Of a DNA stretch of 13,206 bases, positions 1 through 7,913 are shown in pieces. The notes beneath the pieces are model-generated. The model did not search any database and had not been told where the DNA came from. It saw only the letters and a program-made list of their open reading frames with translations. Position 1 is the first letter of the stretch; the number at the start of each line of letters is the position of its first letter. This DNA comes from Adhaeribacter sp. (GTDB lineage: Bacteria > Bacteroidota > Bacteroidia > Cytophagales > Hymenobacteraceae): positions 1 to 13,206 of the forward strand of contig JAQBNV010000473.1 of the NCBI GenBank assembly GCA_028288395.1. Reading direction: 5' to 3'. The position numbers were made by a program, and so were the translations under genes.

Positions 1-2352
1 AGAATATAACTGGTAAGGCTGGAAATTACTCGTGGCAATATCAAAGGCTACGCCTTCATTACCAGTATTGCTTTCGTTGCGGGTAACTTGGTTATTAAGA
101 GGCTGCACGACGGTATAGTTCAGAATAAAATTATTGTAACTACTGTAGTAGTAATTTACATCAAATAATAACCTTTTATTCAACGTCAGTCCTTTATAGC
201 CTATCTCAAAAGCCTTAATTTGCTCTGGCTTCACGTAATTTACGTTGGATGGCTTTAGCAAACCCGCATTTTGAATAACGGCGCGGGAAGAATTGGTGCC
301 ACCTGCTACATCAGCTCCCACTTTTGCGGCAAAGGCCTGTACCGACGATAAGGAAATAGCATTGGCATTGGAGCCATACAAATTAAGCCCTTGGCTGGCA
401 CTAGGCACCCCGCCTACCAGAATAGCCTGACCTACATTGAGAAAAATAAATTGATCCTGGGTAGTGGGGTTCCGGAAACCAGTCTGGAAGGAGGCCCGGA
501 TGTTATGATTTTCGCCGAGGGTATATACGGCCGATGCCCGGGGCGTTACCCGTCCTTTGAAATTCTCGTTTTTGTCGTAACGCAGCGAGGTAGTTATTTT
601 TAGCCGGTCGTTCATCAGGTTTTTAATAGCCTGTACATAAGCGCCGTATTCGTAAATAGTAATATCGTTGCCGGTGGTGTCACTGAAAATGGTGCCGTTT
701 GAATTCAGATCGAATAGACGGTAACTGCCTCCCACCTGTACATCTACTATTTTATTTGTCCACTTACTAAAATCGTATTGTCCTTCGGTGTGGTACAAAC
801 CGGTGGCATCCTGAAATTGCGCTCCGGTCCGGAAATCTGGTGTGCCGGCTATGCGATCCTTCTCCCGGTCAAATTCAGGGGTGCCGGGCAGCAGGCGGCC
901 CCGGTCGGCGAAGGCGCGGGCAGCATCATGATTACTGGCTGGTACATTGGGTACACCACCCAGATAGGCTCCGGCGTATTCGCCAAACCATTGCTGATCC
1001 GGTTTCCAGGTGCGGTTTAGATTAAGCGCCAGGAAGCGGGAATCGTAAGAATTGCCGGCATCCTCAATAGTGGCATACGACCGCAGGAAATAATTAGCGC
1101 CGCGCACTTCTACTTTGTGTTGCTGCAAAATGAAATCTTTGATGCCGTACCGGTTAGCTCCCTGGTATACGGCGGTGCCCTGGCCGATCTTATATTGATA
1201 GATGGCTTCCAGTCCTTCGGTAACCCGATAATGTAAGGCAACATCGCCTTTTAAGCTAAAAGTATTATAATCAACAAGGTCTTTTTCTTCGTAAGCAGTG
1301 CGGGATACCCGGATAGGGGCTCCCCCCGGACCGATCGGCAGAGCAGTAACGGCCTCGTCGCCGTATAAATTCAGACCATTATATGCCGGGTTGCTCCGGT
1401 CGTTGCCCAGTGAGGTGCGGGTAAATGGGTCAACGTTTTCTGTACTGCTAGCGTGCCAGTCCAGGGCTTTGGAATAGGAGAAATTAACTTTAAAGGCAAA
1501 CCGGTTCTGGAAAGCTTTGGCGTAACGGATCATGCCTTCGTACATAGGGCTGGCATCGGCATCGGGGCTGTTAACATGGTTTACGCCTATCCGGGCCATG
1601 GCGCTCAGGCCCTGAAACTCGAAAGGGCTTTTACTGGTCATGGAAAGTACGCCGTTAAAGGCATTGGGGCCGTATAAAGCCGAAGCTGCCCCCGGTACAA
1701 TCTCTACGCTGTGGGCATCCAGGTCCGAGAGGCCCACCATATTACCAATCGGAATATTCAGGCCGGGAGCCTGGTTATCCATGCCGTCGATAAACTGCAC
1801 AAAACGCGGGTTGGTGGTGCTCATAAAACCGCGGGTATTCACCACTTTAAATCCCATACTACTGGTAATCATATCTACCGATTTCAGGTTTTGCAAGCCA
1901 TCGTAAAAGTTAGCGGCCGGTGTTTCCCGAATAGCCAATATATCCATCTTCTCAATACTGATGGGAGCGCGCAGGATATTTTCTTCTACCCGGGAGGCCG
2001 TAACCACTACTTCCTGGCCCAGGGCCGTTACTTCGCTCAAGACTACATTTAATTCCGGGCGGTTACCCGTTATGCTAACTTCCTGGGATTGAAACCCGAC
2101 GTACGAGAACACCAGGGTAAAAGGAGGAGGGGTGGTCGTAGTAAGCGAAAAGGCGCCGCGGGTATCAGAAGTTGTTCCGATTACTTTGCCTTTCACATAT
2201 ATGTTTACCCCGGCCAGAGGATCATTTGTTTTGCCATCGGTAACTTGCCCGGCGATGGTAATTCCACTCTGGGCATAACTGCCTGTCCGGCAAACAGTCA
2301 TCAGCGTAAGTAGTAAAAATATAAAGGATGGTGTGCGTAATGTCTTTAACAT
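1..2352 (-). CDS. TonB-dependent receptor with carboxypeptidase-regulatory-like domain (3' part missing)
   Basis: Outer-membrane active-transport receptor, read from an ATG at 2352 and open without a stop for 784 codons to the left edge, so the C-terminal barrel is cut off. Residues 1-27 form a signal peptide ending SYA before QSG. About 31-106 is a carboxypeptidase-regulatory-like beta sandwich (AGQVTDGKTNDPLAGVNIYV). The plug follows at about 115-245, with NTRGFMSTTNPRFVQFIDGM near 172-191 and VEIVPGAASALYGPNAFNGV near 216-235, typical plug signatures. The remainder is aromatic, alternating barrel sequence. Family knowledge: such receptors import large or scarce substrates using TonB-ExbBD energy. 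The sequence does not reveal the substrate, and no SusD-like lipoprotein gene is visible on the upstream side. The downstream neighbour lies outside the window. The reading frame is continuous with no sign of decay. The family call is secure; the substrate is unknown. Confidence 0.93.
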   Translation of the reverse strand, partial: MLKTLRTPSFIFLLLTLMTVCRTGSYAQSGITIAGQVTDGKTNDPLAGVNIYVKGKVIGTTSDTRGAFSLTTTTPPPFTLVFSYVGFQSQEVSITGNRPELNVVLSEVTALGQEVVVTASRVEENILRAPISIEKMDILAIRETPAANFYDGLQNLKSVDMITSSMGFKVVNTRGFMSTTNPRFVQFIDGMDNQAPGLNIPIGNMVGLSDLDAHSVEIVPGAASALYGPNAFNGVLSMTSKSPFEFQGLSAMARIGVNHVNSPDADASPMYEGMIRYAKAFQNRFAFKVNFSYSKALDWHASSTENVDPFTRTSLGNDRSNPAYNGLNLYGDEAVTALPIGPGGAPIRVSRTAYEEKDLVDYNTFSLKGDVALHYRVTEGLEAIYQYKIGQGTAVYQGANRYGIKDFILQQHKVEVRGANYFLRSYATIEDAGNSYDSRFLALNLNRTWKPDQQWFGEYAGAYLGGVPNVPASNHDAARAFADRGRLLPGTPEFDREKDRIAGTPDFRTGAQFQDATGLYHTEGQYDFSKWTNKIVDVQVGGSYRLFDLNSNGTIFSDTTGNDITIYEYGAYVQAIKNLMNDRLKITTSLRYDKNENFKGRVTPRASAVYTLGENHNIRASFQTGFRNPTTQDQFIFLNVGQAILVGGVPSASQGLNLYGSNANAISLSSVQAFAAKVGADVAGGTNSSRAVIQNAGLLKPSNVNYVKPEQIKAFEIGYKGLTLNKRLLFDVNYYYSSYNNFILNYTVVQPLNNQVTRNESNTGNEGVAFDIATSNFQPYQLYS

Positions 2353-2861
2353 ATTTATTCGGAATTAATTTGTGCATTTCTTATTTGAGCAGTTGTACCA
2401 AAATAATAATTTTTTGTAATTATAGCAATATAATATTTTATTTTTTATATACTTATTTTATTCTCCCGGAGGAATAAGGCTTGGTTTGAATTTTTGTCTA
2501 ATCGGGCAGATAGCCCCGAGAAAGCAGGTGTGTGTATTATTTAAAAGATATTGTTTTAAAATGAAGGTAATAAAAGGAAGCGAAAATATGCTCCGGTCGG
2601 CTACCGCCAATTGCCAACGGGATCGTTCTTTTTTTTCGCCCCAACTTTCATTTTAAGGTAGTAAGATTAAAATTTAGCTTGCCGGAATAATTTCCTTATT
2701 TGGACTTTTGATTACTGGTTCTGGTAAGTTTTGTAATTGATGGACAGGGATTTACAGGTAGCCGGTCGGGACTTTTGAAATTTAATTTATTTTTTGCCGG
2801 TTTTCGTTTACCTAATTTTCCTAATCACGTTTAGCCATAGCTGTAACTTCTTATGTAGTAT
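2353..2861. other. AT-rich divergent intergenic region
   Basis: Spacer of 509 bp between the leftward TonB receptor and the rightward flavoprotein, so it should hold both promoters. No convincing ORF, tRNA or known riboswitch was seen. For the receptor, CCAAAATA at 2398-2405 reads TATTTTGG on the minus strand, a 7/8 match to TAnnTTTG. For the flavoprotein, a TTTG at 2699-2702 precedes TAAGTTTTG at 2725-2733, again imperfect. A distant inverted repeat (2556-2568 with 2644-2656, 12 of 13 positions) frames a slightly more GC-rich patch. None of these is strong enough for a firm call. Confidence 0.5.
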
Positions 2862-3755
2862 ATGTACGATGTAACGATTATTGGGGGAGGACCCGCCGGG
2901 CTAAGTGCGGCTTTACTATTGGGCCGGTGCATGCGTAAAATTATTTTGTTCGACAGTGGCGAATACCGCAATAGCTGGTCCGATGCCATGCACGCTTACC
3001 TCACCCGCGATGGCATTAACCCGCGCAAATTTTTAAATGTGGCGCACCTGGATTTAGAAAAGTATGATTTTGAGCTAAAACAAAAAGAAATAATTGGCGC
3101 CCGGTGCGCCGGCGGCTTTTTTGAAGTCACCGATAGCGACCAGAAAGTTTATTTATCGCGCAAATTATTGCTGGCCACCGGCATCCGCGACCGCTGGCCC
3201 CAGATACCCGGTATAGAACCCTTTAATGGTAAAAGTGTGCACCATTGTCCTTACTGTGATGGCTGGGAACATAAAAATACGGCCTTGGGTGCTTATGGTA
3301 AAAACCGCGATGCGGTAGGCTCTTCCTTATCGTTAAAAACCTGGAGCAGCGATGTTACCTTGTTTACGGATGGTACCCGCCGGTTGCGGACCGCTGACAT
3401 TCAGGTTTTAGAGCGGAATAAAGTTAAAATAGTTACGGCTGCCATCGAAAGAGTAGAAGGTGAAGGCACCCGGCTGCAACGGGTTATATTAAAGGGAGGT
3501 GCCAGTGTGGCCTGCGATGCCATTTTTTTTACCACCGGCCAGGACCAGAAAACAGATTTGGGGCAGCAATTATCCTGCGACTTTACCAGCAAAGGCGTTA
3601 TCCGGACATATCACCAGCAGCAAACCAATGTGCCCGGGCTTTATGTGGCCGGCGATGCTGCCCGCGATATGCAGTTGGTAATTGTAGCCGCCGCCGAAGG
3701 TACCAAGGCCGGCGTAATGATAAACAAAGAGTTGCAGGAAGAATTTCGCCTGTAA
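2862..3755 (+). CDS. Thioredoxin-reductase-like NAD(P)/FAD-dependent oxidoreductase
   Basis: Cytoplasmic flavoprotein of 297 aa, close to the usual 300-320 aa of low-molecular-weight thioredoxin reductases. The FAD dinucleotide motif GGGPAG is at residues 8-13 with the acidic strand end D31, and the second FAD motif GLYVAGDA is at 259-266. A redox pair C129-P-Y-C132 sits in HCPYCDGWEH. This differs from the CATC of classical TrxB and marks the CPYCDGWE subfamily, which in fungi includes gliotoxin-type dithiol oxidases. The pyridine-nucleotide site is unusual: residues 143-153 read GAYGKNRDAVG rather than a clean GxGxxG/A, and the HRR motif that selects NADPH in TrxB is absent (TDGTRR instead). 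It is therefore probably a disulfide/dithiol oxidoreductase, but not safely trxB. The next gene begins 71 bp downstream on the same strand, so co-transcription is possible. The ATG is the first in frame and places the FAD motif at the normal distance from the N-terminus. Confidence 0.9.
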   Translation: MYDVTIIGGGPAGLSAALLLGRCMRKIILFDSGEYRNSWSDAMHAYLTRDGINPRKFLNVAHLDLEKYDFELKQKEIIGARCAGGFFEVTDSDQKVYLSRKLLLATGIRDRWPQIPGIEPFNGKSVHHCPYCDGWEHKNTALGAYGKNRDAVGSSLSLKTWSSDVTLFTDGTRRLRTADIQVLERNKVKIVTAAIERVEGEGTRLQRVILKGGASVACDAIFFTTGQDQKTDLGQQLSCDFTSKGVIRTYHQQQTNVPGLYVAGDAARDMQLVIVAAAEGTKAGVMINKELQEEFRL

Positions 3756-3804
3756 TAACTTATGCTGCCAATTGCCGCCATTACGGTAAGCCTAAGATAA
3801 ATAC

Positions 3805-3810
3805 GGAGGT
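3805..3810 (+). promoter_or_regulatory. Shine-Dalgarno-like GGAGGT before the phospholipase-like gene
   Basis: A full GGAGGT lies 10 nt before a TTG at 3821 and 16 nt before an in-frame ATG at 3827. Bacteroidota genes seldom rely on such sites, and most other starts in this window lack one. It makes the TTG a real alternative start, adding only two residues (M-R) to the signal peptide. Confidence 0.45.
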
Positions 3811-3826
3811 AAAGAATATATTGCGT

Positions 3827-4798
3827 ATGGTACAAAAAGCAGGTATCTGGTTAGGGTTACTTCTTTTATGCTGGCCGGTAAATGTATTTTCGTGGGGCTT
3901 TTTTGCACACCAGCGTATAAACCGGCTGGCAGTTTTTACCTTACCGCCCGAAATGATCGGCTTCTATAAAAAGCATATTATTTATATTTCGGAAAATGCC
4001 GTCAACCCCGATAAAAGACGCTACGCGGTGAAAGCCGAAGGTCCGCGGCATTTTATTGACCTGGATGTTTACGGCGATAGCGTCCGGCACAAGTTGCCCC
4101 GGGTTTGGCAGGAAGCTGTAGCGCAATACGGCGAAGACTCACTAGCCAAACACGGGGTACTGCCCTGGCATTTAAGCCTGGTAAAATACCAGCTGACCGA
4201 AGCTTTTAAATACCACGATGTGCCGTCCATCCTGCGGCTTTCCGCCGATTTGGGCCACTACCTGGCCGATGCCTGCGTTCCGCTGCATACCACCCGTAAC
4301 TATAATGGCCAATTTACCAATCAGCACGGCATTCACGGATTTTGGGAGTCGCGGTTGCCGGAGCTACTGGCGAATGAGTATGATTTTTTTGTAGGACCGG
4401 CCCTTTATGTTGCCAAACCCCAGCAAAAAGCCTGGGGAATTGTCTTCCGCTCGCATGCGGCCTTAGATTCGGTTCTGCGGTTCGAGCAGGAAGTAGCAGC
4501 CCAACTACCCGAAGATAAAAAATATACTTTTGAAGAGCGCAACAATATTACGGTAAAAACATACTCTAAAGCCTACACCACCGGCTACCACCAAAAGCTG
4601 AAAGGGCAGGTAGAGCGGCAGATGCGCTACGCGGTTTGGGTCATAGGGTCATTCTGGTACACCTGCTGGGTAGATGCCGGTCAGCCCGATTTAAATAATT
4701 TGCAGCCCCTCACAGAAGAACAAAAGCAGCAACTGGCTGCCGAACGCCAACAACTAAAACAGGCTGTCGCACCCGACCGGCCGCATGAAACCGAATGA
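3827..4798 (+). CDS. Secreted zinc-dependent phospholipase C / S1-P1 nuclease-fold protein
   Basis: A 323-aa exported hydrolase of the trinuclear-zinc superfamily. A signal peptide (residues 1-22) ends in VFS, so cleavage leaves Trp23 as the mature N-terminus. In this family the N-terminal Trp itself binds zinc through its backbone. All nine expected ligands can be placed: W23, H28 (W+5, the P1 nuclease spacing), D62, H75, H144 and D148 (HxxxD), H154 in PLH, then H170 and E174 in HGFWE. The final ligand is Glu as in Bacillus phospholipase C rather than Asp as in P1 nuclease, which leans towards the phospholipase side, but substrate (phospholipid or nucleic acid) cannot be fixed. The C-terminus is Gln/Glu-rich and probably helical. 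ATG 3827 is chosen; TTG 3821 is an alternative. A weak GCCC-GTTA-GGGC stem at 4815-4826, followed by a T-rich stretch, may end transcription. Confidence 0.85.
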   Translation: MVQKAGIWLGLLLLCWPVNVFSWGFFAHQRINRLAVFTLPPEMIGFYKKHIIYISENAVNPDKRRYAVKAEGPRHFIDLDVYGDSVRHKLPRVWQEAVAQYGEDSLAKHGVLPWHLSLVKYQLTEAFKYHDVPSILRLSADLGHYLADACVPLHTTRNYNGQFTNQHGIHGFWESRLPELLANEYDFFVGPALYVAKPQQKAWGIVFRSHAALDSVLRFEQEVAAQLPEDKKYTFEERNNITVKTYSKAYTTGYHQKLKGQVERQMRYAVWVIGSFWYTCWVDAGQPDLNNLQPLTEEQKQQLAAERQQLKQAVAPDRPHETE

Positions 4799-4925
4799 AC
4801 TAATCTGAATATTTGCCCGTTAGGGCTTAATCTTTTATGATTCTGGCTTGATAAACGAAGGTTGGTTAAAGCGTGCTCCTGCAGGCCACTGCTAAAATCT
4901 ATCCGGTTGTTTCAGGTTCTTTTAG

Positions 4926-4933
4926 TATTTTCG
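4926..4933 (+). promoter_or_regulatory. Possible -7 box for the prolyl oligopeptidase gene
   Basis: TATTTTCG matches the Bacteroidota -7 consensus TAnnTTTG at 7 of 8 positions and lies 26 bp before the start codon. A GTTG at 4906-4909 could be the upstream element, with a shorter than usual spacer of 16 bp. Weak evidence; listed because no better candidate exists in the 160-bp spacer. Confidence 0.25.
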
Positions 4934-4958
4934 GGATTTAATAAGCGTTATATTTTAT

Positions 4959-7163
4959 ATGAATAAAACCACCTCTATTCTGGTTGCCGGTAGCATCAGC
5001 ATTCTGGCCGCCTGCCAATCAGCTAAAAACAGCACCCCGGCAACCCAGGCTGCCGCCGAACCGGTCACCGAAGAAATAACTCAAGCCATGCCGAAAACCA
5101 GTTTTGAATACCCTATAACCGAAAAGATAACCCACATTGATAATTATCACGGCACTGAAATACCGGACCCGTATCGCTGGCTCGAAAACGATACCACCGA
5201 GGCCGTTGCTAATTGGGTACAAGCCCAGAATAAATTAACTTTTGGTTATCTCAATCAGATTCCTTTCCGGGCTAAAATAAAAGAGCGTTTAACCAAAATC
5301 TGGAATTACCCCAAGTACGGAACGCCCTTTAAACGCGGAACTAATTATTTCTTCTATAAAAATGATGGGTTGCAGAACCAGAGCATTTTGTATGTGCAGC
5401 AAGGACTTAACGGCACGCCGGAAGTTTTCATCGATCCAAATAAGTTTTCGGCCGATGGTACCACCTCTTTAACCACCATCAGCTTTTCTAAAGATAATAA
5501 ATACGTAGCCTATGGAACCTCCGGGGGAGGCTCCGACTGGAACACGTTTCATGTACTGGATGCGGCTACGAAAGAGAAATTAGATGATAAGCTCGAGTGG
5601 ATTAAATTTTCGGGAGCGGCCTGGTTTAAAGATGGTTTCTTTTACAGCCGTTACGATGCGCCTAAAAACGGGAGTAAGCTGGCGGCTAAAAACGAGTACC
5701 ACAAAGTATATTACCACCAACTAGGCACCCCCCAAAGCAGCGACAAATTAATTTACGAAGACAAAACCAAGCCGCTGCGCTACTTTCATGCCCAAACCAC
5801 CGACGATGAACGATACCTGCTGGTTACGGTGTCGGAAGGCGCTACCAGTACCAATGCACTGTACGTAAAAGACCTGCGCGACGAGAAAAACGCGTTTATA
5901 CCGGTAGTTAGTAATTTCACCGCTGAGTACAACGTAATTGATAATCTGGGCGATAAACTGCTGGTACAAACCACTTACAAATCGCCAAAAAACCAAATCG
6001 TACTCATCGACCCGAAAAAGCCGCAGCCGGCCAACTGGAAAACCGTGGTACCGCAATCTGATAATGTAATTACCGAAGCCTCGCTGATTGATAACCGGTT
6101 GATCGTAAATTATATGAGAAATGCGGCGAGCGAAGTGGTGGCGTTTGATGTAAACGGCAAGCGGCTGCACCAGTTAAAATTACCTACCCTGGGAACGGTG
6201 TCGGGTTTTAGCGGTAAAAAAGAAGACAAAGAAGTTTTTTATACCTTCAATTCTTTTACCTATCCCAGCGCTATTTATAAATATACTGTTGCTACGAATA
6301 CGTCTGAACTGTTCCGGAAAACCGACCTGGACGTGACCATGGATGGATACGAAACGAAACAGGTATTTTACCCGAGCAAAGACGGCACCAAAGTGCCCAT
6401 GTTTATCGTGCACAAGAAAGGACTGGTGCTGGACGGAAACAACCCGACTTATCTTTACGGTTATGGGGGCTTTAATGTATCGTATACCCCAAGCTTTAGT
6501 ATTTCGCGCATGTTGTGGCTCGAAAACGGCGGCGTATTTGTGCTGGCCAGCCTGCGGGGCGGCGGCGAGTTTGGCGAAGAATGGCACAAAGCCGGCATGA
6601 CACCCAACAAGCAAAACGTATTCGACGACTTTATCGCCGCGGCCGAATATTTAATTCAGGCCAAATATACTTCGCCCGAAAAGCTGGCTATTGCGGGTGG
6701 TTCTAACGGTGGTTTATTAGTAGGGGCCGTAGCCAACCAACGGCCCGAATTATTTAAGGTAGCTTTGCCGGCTGTGGGCGTAATGGATATGCTGCGGTTT
6801 CATAAGTTTACCATTGGCTGGGGTTGGGTACCGGAATATGGGTCGAGCGATAACCCCGCGCAGTTTAAAAACCTGCTCCAGTTTTCGCCGCTGCACAATA
6901 TTAAAGATGGCGTGAGCTACCCGGCTACCCTGGTTACCACCGCCGACCATGATGATCGCGTAGTTCCGGCCCATTCGTTTAAATATATTGCCAGGTTGCA
7001 GGAAAAAGGTGCCGGACCTAACCCTTACCTGATTCGGATAGCGGTAAACGCCGGACATGGCGCCGGAAAATCTACGGCCCAGCAAATTGAAGAAGCCACT
7101 GATATATGGGCATTTATATACCATAATATGGGGGTTAATCCTTACGGGGCTACGCCGGAATAA
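4959..7163 (+). CDS. Lipoprotein prolyl oligopeptidase (peptidase family S9A)
   Basis: Serine peptidase of 734 aa that cleaves short proline-containing peptides on the carboxyl side of Pro. Residues 1-19 are a lipoprotein signal with lipobox LAAC and acylation Cys19. The following residues (QSAKN) have no acidic surface-export stretch, so a periplasm-facing lipoprotein is likelier. After a low-complexity linker comes the family N-terminal signature YHGTEIPDPYRWLEND, then a beta-propeller spanning roughly residues 110-460 that gates access. The C-terminal alpha/beta-hydrolase domain carries the triad: Ser582 in GGSNGG, Asp665 in ADHDDRVVP and His700 in AGHGAGK. R667 corresponds to the substrate-binding Arg of porcine POP. 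Spacings agree with the porcine enzyme to within a few residues. The protein is full length and intact. It is probably a single-gene unit with 160 bp upstream and 201 bp downstream. No known symbol applies with certainty. Confidence 0.95.
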   Translation: MNKTTSILVAGSISILAACQSAKNSTPATQAAAEPVTEEITQAMPKTSFEYPITEKITHIDNYHGTEIPDPYRWLENDTTEAVANWVQAQNKLTFGYLNQIPFRAKIKERLTKIWNYPKYGTPFKRGTNYFFYKNDGLQNQSILYVQQGLNGTPEVFIDPNKFSADGTTSLTTISFSKDNKYVAYGTSGGGSDWNTFHVLDAATKEKLDDKLEWIKFSGAAWFKDGFFYSRYDAPKNGSKLAAKNEYHKVYYHQLGTPQSSDKLIYEDKTKPLRYFHAQTTDDERYLLVTVSEGATSTNALYVKDLRDEKNAFIPVVSNFTAEYNVIDNLGDKLLVQTTYKSPKNQIVLIDPKKPQPANWKTVVPQSDNVITEASLIDNRLIVNYMRNAASEVVAFDVNGKRLHQLKLPTLGTVSGFSGKKEDKEVFYTFNSFTYPSAIYKYTVATNTSELFRKTDLDVTMDGYETKQVFYPSKDGTKVPMFIVHKKGLVLDGNNPTYLYGYGGFNVSYTPSFSISRMLWLENGGVFVLASLRGGGEFGEEWHKAGMTPNKQNVFDDFIAAAEYLIQAKYTSPEKLAIAGGSNGGLLVGAVANQRPELFKVALPAVGVMDMLRFHKFTIGWGWVPEYGSSDNPAQFKNLLQFSPLHNIKDGVSYPATLVTTADHDDRVVPAHSFKYIARLQEKGAGPNPYLIRIAVNAGHGAGKSTAQQIEEATDIWAFIYHNMGVNPYGATPE

Positions 7164-7229
7164 AGGGTGCCATCCTGTTCTTTTGGGCGATTAGTTCGGT
7201 TGAAAGAAGAGATCTGGTTCTAAATAAAT

Positions 7230-7268
7230 TATTATAGCTGTCCGTTATCCGTGCTAGCTGCTATAATA
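7230..7268 (+). terminator. 9-bp inverted repeat downstream of the oligopeptidase gene
   Basis: TATTATAGC (7230-7238) pairs perfectly with GCTATAATA (7260-7268) across a 21-nt loop, with partial AT pairing continuing outside. It lies 66 bp after the oligopeptidase stop. It could fold in the 3' end of that transcript, but the stem is AT-rich and there is no clean T-run, so a terminator role is only possible. Confidence 0.3.
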
Positions 7269-7272
7269 TTTA

Positions 7273-7323
7273 ATAAATGGTAACCGAAACGAATATTTTC
7301 TACTCATTCCTGTTACCATTTAT
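7273..7323. repeat. 12-bp perfect inverted repeat touching the acetyltransferase promoter
   Basis: ATAAATGGTAAC (7273-7284) and GTTACCATTTAT (7312-7323) are exact reverse complements separated by 27 nt. The right arm ends on the first base of the predicted -7 box, and the candidate -33 element (7297-7300) lies in the loop. That geometry suits an operator bound by a dimeric regulator, or a cruciform; the binding protein is unknown. Confidence 0.6.
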
Positions 7324-7330
7324 ATTTTTG
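7297..7330 (+). promoter_or_regulatory. Predicted promoter of the acetyltransferase gene
   Basis: TATTTTTG at 7323-7330 is an exact match to the Bacteroidota -7 element TAnnTTTG. TTTC at 7297-7300 is a one-mismatch -33 element at a 22-bp spacing. Transcription would begin near 7337, giving a leader of about 28 nt before the ATG at 7365. Confidence 0.45.
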
Positions 7331-7364
7331 TGCTTTTATCCGCAACAACTAATCAAAAGCTATC

Positions 7365-7847
7365 ATGAATATTACCATCCGGAAAGGAATAAAGGCGGAT
7401 TTGCCGCAGGTTTACGGCTTGATACAGGAACTGGCTGAATACGAACGCGCACCGCAGGAAGTAACAAATACCCTGGCCGACATGGAAGCCGATGGCTTTG
7501 GCGAACAGCCGGTTTTTGATTTTTTCGTGGCCGATGTGGAAGGAAAAGTAGTTGGTATTTGCTTGTATTACATGGCCTATTCTACCTGGAAAGGGAAAAT
7601 GATGTTTCTGGAAGATTTGGTGGTGACCGAAGCGTACCGCCGCTATGGCCTGGGCAAAAAGCTGTTCGATGCTTTTGCCCGCCACGCCCTGGATCTCGGT
7701 GCCAAGCGCCTGAAATGGCAGGTGCTGGAGTGGAACGAGCCGGCCATCGCTTTCTACAAAAAGCTAAACTGCAATCTCGATGCCGAATGGATTAACTGCA
7801 ACATGAGTGAGCAGGATATAACAGCCTATGTAGCCAGTATTAATTGA
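7365..7847 (+). CDS. GNAT N-acetyltransferase, spermidine/spermine acetyltransferase (SSAT)-like
   Basis: Cytoplasmic acetyl-CoA-dependent N-acetyltransferase of 160 aa, the size of the SSAT/thialysine acetyltransferase group. Landmarks shared with animal SSAT, recalled from memory: DGFGEQPVF at 43-51, LYYMAYSTWKGKMMFLEDL at 67-85, the acetyl-CoA phosphate loop R92-x-x-G95-x-G97, and VLEWNEPAIAFYKK at 120-133. In that last motif, Y131 matches the SSAT active-site Tyr and the WNEP segment is characteristic of the group. Likely substrates are polyamines or lysine-like amines, with acetylation limiting polyamine excess. The exact substrate cannot be read from sequence, and no polyamine gene lies nearby. 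It has its own predicted promoter with an inverted repeat. The stop codon lies inside a short inverted repeat (TTGATC/GATCAA), and the gene converges on the DUF4286 gene. Confidence 0.88.
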   Translation: MNITIRKGIKADLPQVYGLIQELAEYERAPQEVTNTLADMEADGFGEQPVFDFFVADVEGKVVGICLYYMAYSTWKGKMMFLEDLVVTEAYRRYGLGKKLFDAFARHALDLGAKRLKWQVLEWNEPAIAFYKKLNCNLDAEWINCNMSEQDITAYVASIN

Positions 7848-7861
7848 TCTTATCGGATCAA
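7844..7861. terminator. Short inverted repeat between convergent genes
   Basis: TTGATC (7844-7849) and GATCAA (7856-7861) form a 6-bp stem with a 6-nt loop, overlapping the TGA stop of the acetyltransferase gene. The spacer between the two converging genes is only 66 bp, so it may serve both strands. The stem is weak and no T-run follows. Confidence 0.3.
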
Positions 7862-7913
7862 GCTAACCTGAACCAATATTTAAAGGCGACAAACGGTAAA
7901 AAACAAAGCCAAC

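Noticed and set aside
391..2313. Several plus-strand open frames of 60-113 codons
   Set aside because: All lie opposite the continuous minus-strand TonB receptor frame, whose plug motifs are unmistakable.
2556..2656. Distant inverted repeat in the long intergenic region
   Set aside because: The arms are AT-rich, 75 nt apart and imperfect; too likely to be chance to call an element.
3821..3826. TTG start for the zinc hydrolase
   Set aside because: Not excluded, but ATG at 3827 gives an equally good signal peptide; TTG is favoured only by the upstream GGAGGT.
5748..6614. Antisense open frames of about 140 codons inside the oligopeptidase gene
   Set aside because: They lie opposite a clearly conserved full-length S9A peptidase, show no recognisable domain, and are what this codon usage produces by chance.
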